A stretch of DNA of 64,000 nt from JAVJQS01 sp040218815 (GTDB lineage: Bacteria > Bacteroidota > Bacteroidia > Flavobacteriales_E > Vicingaceae): positions 124,001-188,000 of the forward strand of contig JAVJQS010000015.1 in assembly GCA_040218815.1 (NCBI GenBank), in the 5' to 3' direction. The position numbers and the translations under genes are program-made. The notes under the pieces were generated by a model that ran no database searches, had not been told where the DNA came from, and saw only the letters and a program-made list of their open reading frames with translations. Positions 32,141-40,844 of this stretch are shown here, one piece after another; position 1 is the stretch's first letter; each line of letters opens with the position of its first letter.

Positions 32141-34468
32141 ATGCAAAACGGATTGTCTTCTCCTACTTTTCAACTAGACCCTAAGGTGTTTTTAACTTAC
32201 TTGATTCGCTATTGGTATTTAATTGCAATAGGCATGTTGGGTGGATTGATTTATGCTTATTACCAAGTGCGCTATACGCCAGCCACTTATTCTGTAAACT
32301 CCCGCATGTTAGTAAAGGATGAGTATTCCTCTTGGGGGCAAGAGTATTTTTTACCGGGCATGGAATTGGTCAGCGGCAGAAATCGATTGGTGAATGAAAT
32401 TGGCATTATTCGCTCCTTTCCTCTTATGGAGAAAGTGGCTTTAGAATTAGATCGGAAGATTCACTACTACAAAATAGGCAACATTAAAACCACTGAAATG
32501 TATCCGCTTGCCGATTTTAAAGTGGAAGTGCTAGAGGGAGAGGCAAAAGGCAGTTACTTTATTGATTTCCCAAAAAAAGGTATCTATAGAATCGCCCAAT
32601 CTCATGAAGGCTTGAGCGAAGCAAAAGAAAATTTGCTGACAAGCTCCTATGAGATAAAGGGTGCAAAGCTTAAAATAAGTGTTCGAAGCAACGGGGTGTA
32701 TGCAGATGATGATTATCGCTTTAGTTTTTTGACCACCGATGCCCTTGCGAGGGCATTACAAGGATCAATAAAAATAGACGTAGAAAACCAAGAATCCTCT
32801 ATCCTTATTTTGAGTCATAATGGGAGAACACCTGAAAAATCAATTGATTATCTGAATGCGCTCATGCATACTTATATAAAATGGGGAAAGGAACAAAACA
32901 ATGAAATTGTGTTGAATACCATTGCTTTTGTTGATCAGCAATTGACGAAGATTGCCGATTCACTGGTGAAGACAGAGTACCTTTTGGAGCAATTTCAAAA
33001 ATCCAACTTTGAGGAACGTATTTATCCTACTTCCGAAGACAATAATAATGTACAAATCGTCTTGGAATTGGAAAGTCAATTGAGTCAGCGCTTAATTCAA
33101 CGTGAATATTACTTGGCCTTGATTCAAGCATTAGAAAATGAGGCCTTTAATTCTTTTCCCTCCTCAGCTGTTTTTGGCTTTTCAGACCCCAATCTCGATC
33201 AAATGATTATGGCCTTGCAAAAGGGAATTGAGGAAAAGCGGCAAATGGCTTTTGATTTAAAAACAAATAGCGATTTGATTGAGCGACAAGAGTTAAAAAA
33301 TGAGAAAAACAAAGAAGGGCTGAAGGAGTTTGCAGCCAATAGTGCTCAGCGATTAGAAGACTTAATTGATCAATTGAAGCGGAAGATTATTTTGGAAGAG
33401 AACAAAGTTTTGAGAATTCCGAAAGAACAGCGGAAGTACTTGACCTTAAAACGTGAAAATAAGTTGTTGAGTGATTTATACACCTTTTTATTGAACAAGC
33501 GATCAGAAGCTAGTATTGCTGAAGCCTCTAATGTGGCGAAGGCGCAAATTTTAGATTTTGCTAATAGGTATAGAGTAAGTTATTTAGGACCTGTATCCTC
33601 TTCCATATATGGCTTTGGTGTTTTTACAGGCCTCTTTATTCCTTTTGGGATAATTTTACTTATATACTTTTTGAATACAAAGATTGTTGATCCTTCAGAT
33701 TTAGAAAAAGTGACTAATATTCCGCTTTTGGGTTCAGTGGGTTTTCGCAAAGATTTGAACAATAACTTGGTGGTTTCCGGAAATTTGAAATCGGTAATGG
33801 CAGAGTCTTACCGAAGTATTCGAACCAACCTCAACTTTATGACAGCGGGGAAAGAAAATATTAAAATTTTAATCACCTCTTCCATTTCAGGTGAAGGTAA
33901 AACCTTTACCTCTATTAACCTGGCGGCCATTTATGCTGCCAGTGGTAAAAAGACCATCATTTTGGGAGCTGATTTAAGAAAGCCCAAGATTTATCAAGAT
34001 TTTGGGTTAACAAACACTGTTGGTTTGAGCTCCTATTTGATTAAAAAAGAAAACTTAGAAACGGTGATTCAGAAAACCAAGGTGGAACATCTTGACCTAA
34101 TTTCTGCTGGGCCAATTCCGCCTAATCCAGCGGAATTAATTGAATCGAATCGCATGGATGAGTTGATTCATGAACTGGAAAAAGAATACGAGGTAATTAT
34201 TATTGACTCCCCGCCTTTAGGCTTGGTTACCGACTCCCTATTACTTAAAAAGTTTGCTGATGCCGGTTTATACATTGTACGCCATAACCACACTAAAAAG
34301 ACTCACCTAAATAACGTCAATCAATTGTACAATGATGGTGTTTTGACTAAAATGGGCATCGTAGTAAATGCCGTCCAACAGAAACGAGGATTAAATTATG
34401 GAGGGGCGTATGGTTACGGCTATGGCTATGGATATGGATACGGTTATTATTCAGACGATAAAGTTTAA
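32141..34468 (+). CDS. wzc: Wzc-like polysaccharide co-polymerase with BY-kinase domain
   Basis: A 775-residue inner-membrane protein that controls chain length and export of capsule or exopolysaccharide. A Wzz-type N-terminal domain begins with YLIRYWYLIAIGMLGGLIYAYYQ (about 20-42). A long periplasmic coiled coil follows (about 250-430), then a second membrane segment (about 487-510, FGVFTGLFIPFGIILLIYFL). The cytoplasmic bacterial tyrosine kinase has Walker A SGEGKT (about 583-588), Walker A' IILGADLRKPK and Walker B VIIIDSPP. The C-terminus is a tyrosine cluster made of Tyr-Gly repeats (YGYGYGYGYGYGYY), the autophosphorylation tail. It is the first gene of the ABC-exporter segment; wzm follows 14 bp later. 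Confidence 0.92.
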   Translation: MQNGLSSPTFQLDPKVFLTYLIRYWYLIAIGMLGGLIYAYYQVRYTPATYSVNSRMLVKDEYSSWGQEYFLPGMELVSGRNRLVNEIGIIRSFPLMEKVALELDRKIHYYKIGNIKTTEMYPLADFKVEVLEGEAKGSYFIDFPKKGIYRIAQSHEGLSEAKENLLTSSYEIKGAKLKISVRSNGVYADDDYRFSFLTTDALARALQGSIKIDVENQESSILILSHNGRTPEKSIDYLNALMHTYIKWGKEQNNEIVLNTIAFVDQQLTKIADSLVKTEYLLEQFQKSNFEERIYPTSEDNNNVQIVLELESQLSQRLIQREYYLALIQALENEAFNSFPSSAVFGFSDPNLDQMIMALQKGIEEKRQMAFDLKTNSDLIERQELKNEKNKEGLKEFAANSAQRLEDLIDQLKRKIILEENKVLRIPKEQRKYLTLKRENKLLSDLYTFLLNKRSEASIAEASNVAKAQILDFANRYRVSYLGPVSSSIYGFGVFTGLFIPFGIILLIYFLNTKIVDPSDLEKVTNIPLLGSVGFRKDLNNNLVVSGNLKSVMAESYRSIRTNLNFMTAGKENIKILITSSISGEGKTFTSINLAAIYAASGKKTIILGADLRKPKIYQDFGLTNTVGLSSYLIKKENLETVIQKTKVEHLDLISAGPIPPNPAELIESNRMDELIHELEKEYEVIIIDSPPLGLVTDSLLLKKFADAGLYIVRHNHTKKTHLNNVNQLYNDGVLTKMGIVVNAVQQKRGLNYGGAYGYGYGYGYGYGYYSDDKV

Positions 34469-34482
34469 AGTACAGGCTTAGA

Positions 34483-35301
34483 ATGGCAGAATTAATTATT
34501 AGTTCAAATCGGAAAGTTTCTTTTCTACAGTCGTTTAAAGATTTGTGGTACTATCGCGACTTATTATTCATACTAGCTTGGAGAGATTATAAAGTAAGGT
34601 ATGCGCAAACTTTTTTAGGTTTTGTGTGGGCATTTGTTCAACCCTTGGTGACTTTATTGATTTTTACTTTAGTTTTTTCCAGAATAGCCAAAGTGGATAC
34701 TGGTGATGTACCTTACCCAATTTTTGCCCAATCGGGTATGTTAGCTTGGACTTATTTTGCTTTTTTAATTTCCCAAGCAGGAAACTCAATTACTGGTGCA
34801 CAAGGAATGATCAAAAAGATTTACTTTCCGCGATTAGTAATTCCTATAGGGAAAGCACTAGTTGGCTTGATAGATTTTGCGATCAGCTTCTTAATTTTAA
34901 TAATAATTGGAGTGTATTATGAATTCGTGCCTTCTAAAAATGTTGTTTTTCTACCCTTTTATCTGTTATTGGTGATAGTTGGAGGATTAGGAATCGGAAT
35001 ATGGATTTCGGCACTAACCGTAAGGTACCGTGACTTTAAGCATGTAATCCCCTTTATGGTGCAATTAGGTATGTATATTTCTCCTGTTGCTTATGGTGCA
35101 ACTATGGTTCCTGAAAAATATCAATGGCTATACGCCATAAATCCCATGGTTGGAGTAATAGAAGGGGTAAGATGGTGCATTATTGGAGGGTCAGCACCAA
35201 CTGATCTAATTTACTTCTCTGCTAGTATTATGCTGTTGCTCTTTGTGAGCAGTATCTTTTATTTTAAAAAAGTAGAACGAATTATGGCTGATATTATATA
35301 A
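34483..35301 (+). CDS. wzm: polysaccharide ABC transporter permease (Wzm)
   Basis: A 272-residue integral membrane protein with six predicted helices and the ABC-2 polysaccharide export signature: RDYKVRYAQTFLGFVWAFVQPLVTLLIFTLVFSRIAK near the N-terminus, QAGNSITGAQGMIKKIYFPRLVIPIGKALVGLIDF in the middle and a final NPMVGVIEGVRW block. It forms the membrane channel with the ATPase encoded 2 bp downstream and exports undecaprenyl-linked glycan to the periplasm. It sits 14 bp after wzc. Confidence 0.93.
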   Translation: MAELIISSNRKVSFLQSFKDLWYYRDLLFILAWRDYKVRYAQTFLGFVWAFVQPLVTLLIFTLVFSRIAKVDTGDVPYPIFAQSGMLAWTYFAFLISQAGNSITGAQGMIKKIYFPRLVIPIGKALVGLIDFAISFLILIIIGVYYEFVPSKNVVFLPFYLLLVIVGGLGIGIWISALTVRYRDFKHVIPFMVQLGMYISPVAYGATMVPEKYQWLYAINPMVGVIEGVRWCIIGGSAPTDLIYFSASIMLLLFVSSIFYFKKVERIMADII

Positions 35302-35303
35302 AG

Positions 35304-36515
35304 ATGAAGTTAATTGAAGTAAAGAACGTGAGTAAAGAATATCACTTAGGATCTGTCGCCAAAGACTCTATAGTTGATTCAGTTAAAATGCTATTTAATA
35401 GAAAAAGTAAAGCAAAAGAAGAATCTTTTTGGGCGCTTAAAGATATTAGTTTTGATTTAAATGAGGGAGAGGTGCTTGGTATCATTGGGAAAAATGGCGC
35501 AGGGAAAAGTACTTTATTGAAAGTTCTTTCCAGAATAACTGAGCCAACCTCTGGTGAAATTAAAATAAAGGGAAGGGTAGCTTCACTTTTAGAGGTAGGA
35601 ACTGGTTTTCACCCTGAATTGAGTGGACGGGAAAATGTTTTTCTTAACGGGTCAATTTTAGGCATGCAACGCAAGGAAATAAAAGCCAAATTTGATCAAA
35701 TTGTTGACTTTGCGGGAGTAGAAAAGTTTATTGATACGCCTGTTAAGCATTACAGTAGCGGGATGTATGTTCGCCTGGCATTTTCTGTTGCGGCACATTT
35801 AGAACCTGAAATATTAATAATAGACGAAGTGCTGGCGGTTGGTGATGCTGATTTTCAAAAAAAATGCTTGGGGAAAATGAAAGATGTTGCCGGGCAAGGA
35901 AGAACAGTTTTATTTGTTAGCCATAACATGGCGGCAGTAAAAAAGCTATGTGATAAAATACTTGTACTTAATCATGGGAGAGTAGCCAAGTATGGAACTG
36001 TGGACGAATCAATAGGGTATTATTTAAATCAAGGGTCAAGTGAATTGGATGGTATTTACAAAGGCGAGAATGTATTAAAAGACGGAGTCAAAATTAATTA
36101 CTTGCGTTTGATAGATAAAAACGGAAATATTAGCAGTCATTTTACAAATTTTGAAAAAATCAAAATTCAATTATCCATCTTTATTGAAAGGGATATTAGA
36201 GATTTAAAGATTCGTTTGATGCTGACTTATCAAACTGGTACTGAGGTTTTAACAACTTTTCATAATGATACTAGAGAATTGCCTTTCGCACAAGGCGATA
36301 ATATTTTAGAAGTCGAAATACCAGAAAATTTAATGAATAAAGGGTTTTATTTTTTATCTGTTTCAATAGGGGTTCATAAACAAAAATGGATACTTGATGA
36401 AGAGGGAGTTATTAAGTTTGAAGTTGATTTTGTAACAAAAAATAATAATTTATTACAAGCTAATAATAGAGGAAGTGCAATTGCTCCTTTGCTCGATTGG
36501 AAGTTAATTAATTAA
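35304..36515 (+). CDS. wzt: polysaccharide ABC transporter ATPase with carbohydrate-binding tail (Wzt)
   Basis: A 403-residue ATPase. The ABC domain (about 1-245) has Walker A GKNGAGKST, the HYSSGMYVRLAFSVAAHL signature and Walker B ILIIDEVLAVGD. Residues about 250-395 form a beta-sandwich like the Wzt C-terminal domain (KINYLRLIDKNGNISSHFTNFEKIKIQLSIFIERDI and ILEVEIPENLMNKGFYFLSVSIGVH). In O9a-type systems that domain recognises the terminal modification of the finished glycan, and methyl or similar caps fit the FkbM methyltransferases nearby. Its presence argues that export here is coupled to chain-end recognition. wzm is 2 bp upstream. Confidence 0.93.
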   Translation: MKLIEVKNVSKEYHLGSVAKDSIVDSVKMLFNRKSKAKEESFWALKDISFDLNEGEVLGIIGKNGAGKSTLLKVLSRITEPTSGEIKIKGRVASLLEVGTGFHPELSGRENVFLNGSILGMQRKEIKAKFDQIVDFAGVEKFIDTPVKHYSSGMYVRLAFSVAAHLEPEILIIDEVLAVGDADFQKKCLGKMKDVAGQGRTVLFVSHNMAAVKKLCDKILVLNHGRVAKYGTVDESIGYYLNQGSSELDGIYKGENVLKDGVKINYLRLIDKNGNISSHFTNFEKIKIQLSIFIERDIRDLKIRLMLTYQTGTEVLTTFHNDTRELPFAQGDNILEVEIPENLMNKGFYFLSVSIGVHKQKWILDEEGVIKFEVDFVTKNNNLLQANNRGSAIAPLLDWKLIN

Positions 36516-36520
36516 ATAAT

Positions 36521-38041
36521 ATGTGGCTAATTTGTATAGGATCAAAACGTTCAGGTTCAACGTTGCAATATAATATCGTCTCAAAAGTTGTTGAACTTTC
36601 AAATATTGGGATAAGAATTCCTTTTCATAAAGCAGAAGATTTTGATTTACTCAAAGAAAAATATAAATCTGAAGATAGATTTAAAGTTATAAAGACGCAT
36701 CAACATGGTGCTGCCTTGAGACAGTTAGTTCAAGATGATGATGCAATTTACTTTCATTGTTACCGTGATATTAGAGATGTAGTTGTTTCATATTTTAATA
36801 AAGGTTGGGCAAGTAGAGCAGACGGAAGTATAAAATCAATTGTCAATGATTACTTAGACAATTACCAAGAAATAAATCAGCTTTTTGAAAATGGGAGTAA
36901 TTTTCATTCTAGAAAATATGAAGACTTTGTTTTTAATATTAAAGATGAGGCAAACTATATTGCAAGTAAATTAGATATTAAGTTGTCTGATGTTCAATTA
37001 AGTGAAATTGAGAGTGAATTATCTATTGAAAAATTAAAAGAAGAGCAAGGTCATATATCAAATAAAGTCAATGTTCATAATCAGGTATTTGATAATAAAA
37101 CACTTTTGCATGAAAACCACATTAACAATGGAAGTGCCCAGCAGTTTAAAAATGCGCTAAAAGGCAGTGAAATAATAGCAATTGAAGCTATAGCATGGAA
37201 ATGGTTAATTACTCATAAATATAATCTATGTTTTCCGGGAACTGACCTGTTTTTATCATTAAGTCAGCATGCTGATGACTATATTGCCTGGCAACTATTA
37301 GGCAAGAAAACTAATGGAACTGTAATTGAGATAGGTGCTTTTGATGGAGCACATTTAAGCAATAGCTTCAGTTTAGCTAAAATGGGTTGGAAGTCGATTT
37401 GTATAGAACCCAATCCAGAAATATTTGATTACTTGTTGAAACATCGACCTGAGTCTCTAAATGTAAATGCTGCTATTGTTAGTTCAGACCAAATAAAATC
37501 AATAGATTTTTATATAGAAAAAACGGGTGTTTTATCAGGCTGTGATTATGATGAGGAAGATGTTAAACGCCGACACATAAATAGAGGGCTTGATTATGTC
37601 CCACCCAGAAGGGTTCAAGTGGCAGCTAAGACAATGAATCAAGTGTTCAATGACTTTAAAATACAAAAAGATGAGATAGACATAGTTTCGATTGATGTAG
37701 AAGGTTTTGAATTAGAAGTATTAGGAGGTTTGGATATACAAAAGTACAAGCCAAAACTTTTTATTATTGAGGCTAACGATCTGATTCAAAAAGAAAAAAT
37801 TTTAGATTTTTTTGAAGATTTTAAAGACTATTTACATATTGGCGATAATCATCAAAATATGTTTATTGTTCGGACCGATGCTATTAGAAAAAAAACATTA
37901 AGAAAGTTAGATTTTGAAAATTATATTAAAGCAGAGCAATATCATCCGGTTGATGTTACATTGGTAATTGGATCTGTAAAGCCTCTCTTTAGATTTACCA
38001 AAGGTGGGAAAAAATTACAAAGAAGGTTTAAACTTTTCTAA
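36521..38041 (+). CDS. sulfotransferase-FkbM methyltransferase fusion
   Basis: A 506-residue two-domain enzyme. Residues about 1-230 look like a carbohydrate sulfotransferase: CIGSKRSGSTLQYNIV is the PAPS 5'-phosphosulfate loop and CYRDIRDVVVSYFNKGWAS the 3'-phosphate block. Residues about 255-470 are an FkbM-type SAM methyltransferase: VIEIGAFDGAHLSNSF, CIEPNPEIFDYL, IDIVSIDVEGFELEVLGGL. One chain would thus add both sulfate and an O-methyl group to a sugar. No linker frameshift is seen; the single frame is intact. Codon use is AT-rich compared with the wzt gene 5 bp upstream. Either domain could be degenerate, but both core motifs are present. Confidence 0.8.
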   Translation: MWLICIGSKRSGSTLQYNIVSKVVELSNIGIRIPFHKAEDFDLLKEKYKSEDRFKVIKTHQHGAALRQLVQDDDAIYFHCYRDIRDVVVSYFNKGWASRADGSIKSIVNDYLDNYQEINQLFENGSNFHSRKYEDFVFNIKDEANYIASKLDIKLSDVQLSEIESELSIEKLKEEQGHISNKVNVHNQVFDNKTLLHENHINNGSAQQFKNALKGSEIIAIEAIAWKWLITHKYNLCFPGTDLFLSLSQHADDYIAWQLLGKKTNGTVIEIGAFDGAHLSNSFSLAKMGWKSICIEPNPEIFDYLLKHRPESLNVNAAIVSSDQIKSIDFYIEKTGVLSGCDYDEEDVKRRHINRGLDYVPPRRVQVAAKTMNQVFNDFKIQKDEIDIVSIDVEGFELEVLGGLDIQKYKPKLFIIEANDLIQKEKILDFFEDFKDYLHIGDNHQNMFIVRTDAIRKKTLRKLDFENYIKAEQYHPVDVTLVIGSVKPLFRFTKGGKKLQRRFKLF

Positions 38042-38048
38042 GCTTATT

Positions 38049-38903
38049 ATGGTAAATATTGCACATATAGTTAATCCTGTTAATATTTCTTCCACTTCTG
38101 ATTTATTTGAAGCACAGCCAGTTACTTTTGAAAGTATGTTGAATGCGAAGAAGTATTCAAAGTTTAAAGAGAATATATTTCAATATGCTATAGGTTTTGA
38201 TGAAGATATACCGGTTTTTCCAAATGAATTTATTCAACTGCCTTCAATGAAAAGAAGTATATTGGATACAGGGAAGTTTGCGAAAAAAAGAAAGTTGCCA
38301 TTAATTAAAGATATATTACTACCTCTACTTAAGGAGGAACAAATTGATTACATTATTTATACAAATGTTGATATAGCTGTTTTGCCTTTTTTCTATGATT
38401 TTATTTTTGATAAAATTTCAAGAGGCAGTGATAGTTTGATTATCAATAGAAGAGTTATTGATAAAATTGATTCATCATCTGCAATGTTTGCTGAAATTGG
38501 AGATCCTCATCCTGGCTATGATTGTTTTGTTTTTAAAAAAGAAATTTTAAATTCATTTAAGTTTGAGAATGTATGTATTGGAGCAAACTGGATTGGAAGA
38601 ACCATGTTATCAAACCTTGTTGCTTTTAGTTCTAAACTAGAAATTCTTAAAGATAAACATTTGACTTTTCATATAGGAGATGATGGTGCTTGGTTAAGTA
38701 ATGATTTTTCTGAATTTGATAAGAATAATAAAAAAGAAACGTATAAAGTAATTGAATACCTTCAGAAAGTGGTAAGCAATGAGGAACTGGAAAAATCTTT
38801 AGCAGAAATACTTGACTTTATGGATAATTTTGGAATTAAGAGGATAAAAAAACCTAGTATCATAAAACGTGTAAAAAATAAAATAATTTATCTTCTAAAA
38901 TGA
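38049..38903 (+). CDS. conserved protein of unknown function, glycosyltransferase-like DxD region
   Basis: A 284-residue protein if translated from ATG 38049 (MVNIAHIVNPVN). A longer frame back to 38004 overlaps the preceding gene and is less likely. YIIYTNVDIAVLPFFYDF (about residues 100-117) resembles the acidic metal-site strand of GT-A glycosyltransferases, and HPGYDCFVFKKEIL and IGDDGAWLSND follow. I do not recognise a named family. Proteins with the YTNVDIA motif seem to occur among polysaccharide genes, so a sugar-related role is likely but not shown. The last 4 bp overlap the aminotransferase start. Confidence 0.6.
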   Translation: MVNIAHIVNPVNISSTSDLFEAQPVTFESMLNAKKYSKFKENIFQYAIGFDEDIPVFPNEFIQLPSMKRSILDTGKFAKKRKLPLIKDILLPLLKEEQIDYIIYTNVDIAVLPFFYDFIFDKISRGSDSLIINRRVIDKIDSSSAMFAEIGDPHPGYDCFVFKKEILNSFKFENVCIGANWIGRTMLSNLVAFSSKLEILKDKHLTFHIGDDGAWLSNDFSEFDKNNKKETYKVIEYLQKVVSNEELEKSLAEILDFMDNFGIKRIKKPSIIKRVKNKIIYLLK

Positions 38904-39982
38904 TTCCTGTAACCAAGCCGTATTTGCCCAAACAAGAGAATTACTTGAAATATGTTGCCGGTATTTATGAAAGTCAATGGCTGACCAATAACGGCCCCTT
39001 GGTGCAGGTATTTGAACAACAATTGAAGGATTATTTAAAACTAAATAATTTGCTTTATGTGGGTAATGGAACCATCGCTTTGCAGTTGGCCATAAAAGCC
39101 TTGGGATTGAAAGGTGAGATCATTACTACCCCTTTTTCTTATGTGGCAACCACTTCCAGTATTGTATGGGAAGGTTGTGAACCGATTTTTGTTGATATTG
39201 ATGAAAAAAGCTTAAACATTGACCCAAATAAGATTGAAGCAGCCATTACCGACAAAACTTCTGCCATTTTAGCCACCCATTGTTTTGGAAATGCCTGTGA
39301 TATTGATTCGATTGATCTAATTGCTAAAAAGCATAATTTAAAGGTAATCTACGATGCTGCGCACTGTTTTGGAACTAGTTACAAAGGAAAGAGTGTTTTT
39401 GAATATGGCGATATTAGCACAACGAGCCTTCATGCTACCAAACTAATGCATTCGGTGGAAGGGGGAGTAGTTTTTTCTAAAAACAAAAGTTTAATTGAAC
39501 GATTGGCCTATATGCGAAATTTTGGGCATGATGGCCCGGAAAAATTTAATGGGGTAGGTATCAATGCCAAGAATTCTGAATTTCATGCTGCCATGGGACT
39601 TTGTGTGTTGGAAGATATTGATTTAATTCTTTGCAAGCGTAAAAGACAATCGGAAGTTTATGATGAATACCTGAACGGTTTACTCCTTCAAAAGCCTCAA
39701 ATCCAAAAAGATTGTAATTTTAATTATGCTTATTACCCCATTCTGTTCAAGGATGAAAGAATTGCTCTTCAAGTAAAGGATGATTTAAATGCCCAAAATA
39801 TTTATTCTCGACGTTATTTTCACCCTTCTTTAAGTAGCTTAGATTATGTCCATTCAATACAAACCCCGGTTTCTGATGACTGTGCTGCTCGTATCTTATG
39901 CTTACCCTTGTATCATGAACTAGAAAGTCAAGTTCAAAAGAAAATTACAAGAATAATTAAAGACACATTAATTAATGCTTGA
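38900..39982 (+). CDS. DegT/DnrJ/EryC1/StrS-family sugar aminotransferase
   Basis: A 360-residue PLP enzyme that converts a nucleotide-linked keto-sugar to an amino sugar. The N-terminus MIPVTKPYLPKQENYLKYVAGIYESQWLTNNGPLV, the core YVGNGTIALQLAIKALGL, YDAAHCFGTSYKGKSVFEYGDISTTSLHATKLMHSVEGG and the PLP lysine (Lys181) all fit the family. The start overlaps the preceding gene by 4 bp and the end overlaps the sulfotransferase by 8 bp. It has a visibly less AT-rich codon choice than both neighbours, suggesting the cluster is a mosaic. The sugar is unknown; no adjacent gene clearly supplies a 3- or 4-keto substrate apart from the dehydratase at 45375. Confidence 0.9.
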   Translation: MIPVTKPYLPKQENYLKYVAGIYESQWLTNNGPLVQVFEQQLKDYLKLNNLLYVGNGTIALQLAIKALGLKGEIITTPFSYVATTSSIVWEGCEPIFVDIDEKSLNIDPNKIEAAITDKTSAILATHCFGNACDIDSIDLIAKKHNLKVIYDAAHCFGTSYKGKSVFEYGDISTTSLHATKLMHSVEGGVVFSKNKSLIERLAYMRNFGHDGPEKFNGVGINAKNSEFHAAMGLCVLEDIDLILCKRKRQSEVYDEYLNGLLLQKPQIQKDCNFNYAYYPILFKDERIALQVKDDLNAQNIYSRRYFHPSLSSLDYVHSIQTPVSDDCAARILCLPLYHELESQVQKKITRIIKDTLINA

Positions 39983-40844
39983 TTATAATTTTGCATTTAT
40001 ATTAGGAAACCCCCGTTCTGGCACTTCACTTTTGCGTTTGATGTTAAATGCACATAAGAATATTATAGCTCCACCGGAGTGTGGGTTTATGCAGTGGTGG
40101 CATAAAAAGTATTGTTATTGGGAAGAAGGAGATAACTTTTCTAAGCAGCTAGATGAATTTATTGAGGATCTTTTTACTAGTAAAAAGATTGAGACATGGA
40201 ATATTATTGCTAGTGACTTGAAAGAGTATATTCAAAAAAAAAGGCCTAAAAATTACAATGAGTTATCAGCTTGTGTTTATTTAACTTATGGGACTAAAAG
40301 AAAACACGCTAAATGTTTAATTGATAAAAACAATTATTATATTCAACACTTAGAGTTGCTTACTGAAATGTGGCCAAAAGCGAAGTTTATTCACTTGATT
40401 CGAGACGGAAGAGATGTAGCTTGTTCGTACAGAGGAGTGAATAAGTTAGAAACAAAATCAGCATATAAACCTATTTTGCCTCAGAAGATAGAAGATATTG
40501 CTGAAGAATGGGTGCAAAACAACATGCTTATTAATCAACTTTCTACTAAGTATGAGTATCTGCTGATTCGTTATGAGGATTTACTTAATGATTCAAAGAA
40601 TTCGATGATTAAAATATGCGAATATTTAGGTTTGAGTTTCGACAGTCAAATGCTAAGTTATTATGAAAGCAAAGAGAAATTTTTAACTGAACCTGAAGAA
40701 ACGTTGGATTGGAAACAAAAAACCAAAGAGAAGCCGGACTCTAAGCGAATTGGTCAATATCATTCGGCTTTAAATGAAGTCGAAGTAGCAATTTTTGAAA
40801 GTATTGCTGCCAAAGAGTTAAAAAAGTATGGATACAACAAATGA
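39975..40844 (+). CDS. sulfotransferase
   Basis: A 289-residue member of the sulfotransferase superfamily. ILGNPRSGTSLLRLMLNAH (about residues 9-27) is the 5'-phosphosulfate-binding loop, and FIHLIRDGRDVACSYRG (about 137-153) the 3'-phosphate-binding block. A C-terminal DWKQKTKEKPDSKRIGQYHSAL segment resembles the substrate and cofactor lid of the family. It should move sulfate from PAPS to a sugar or sugar-linked acceptor. It starts inside the end of the aminotransferase gene and ends 17 bp inside the following glycosyltransferase. Confidence 0.85.
   Translation: MLDYNFAFILGNPRSGTSLLRLMLNAHKNIIAPPECGFMQWWHKKYCYWEEGDNFSKQLDEFIEDLFTSKKIETWNIIASDLKEYIQKKRPKNYNELSACVYLTYGTKRKHAKCLIDKNNYYIQHLELLTEMWPKAKFIHLIRDGRDVACSYRGVNKLETKSAYKPILPQKIEDIAEEWVQNNMLINQLSTKYEYLLIRYEDLLNDSKNSMIKICEYLGLSFDSQMLSYYESKEKFLTEPEETLDWKQKTKEKPDSKRIGQYHSALNEVEVAIFESIAAKELKKYGYNK

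Noticed and set aside
38004..38048. N-terminal extension of the YTNVDIA protein
   Set aside because: It would overlap the end of the fusion gene by 38 bp; ATG 38049 gives a cleaner start.
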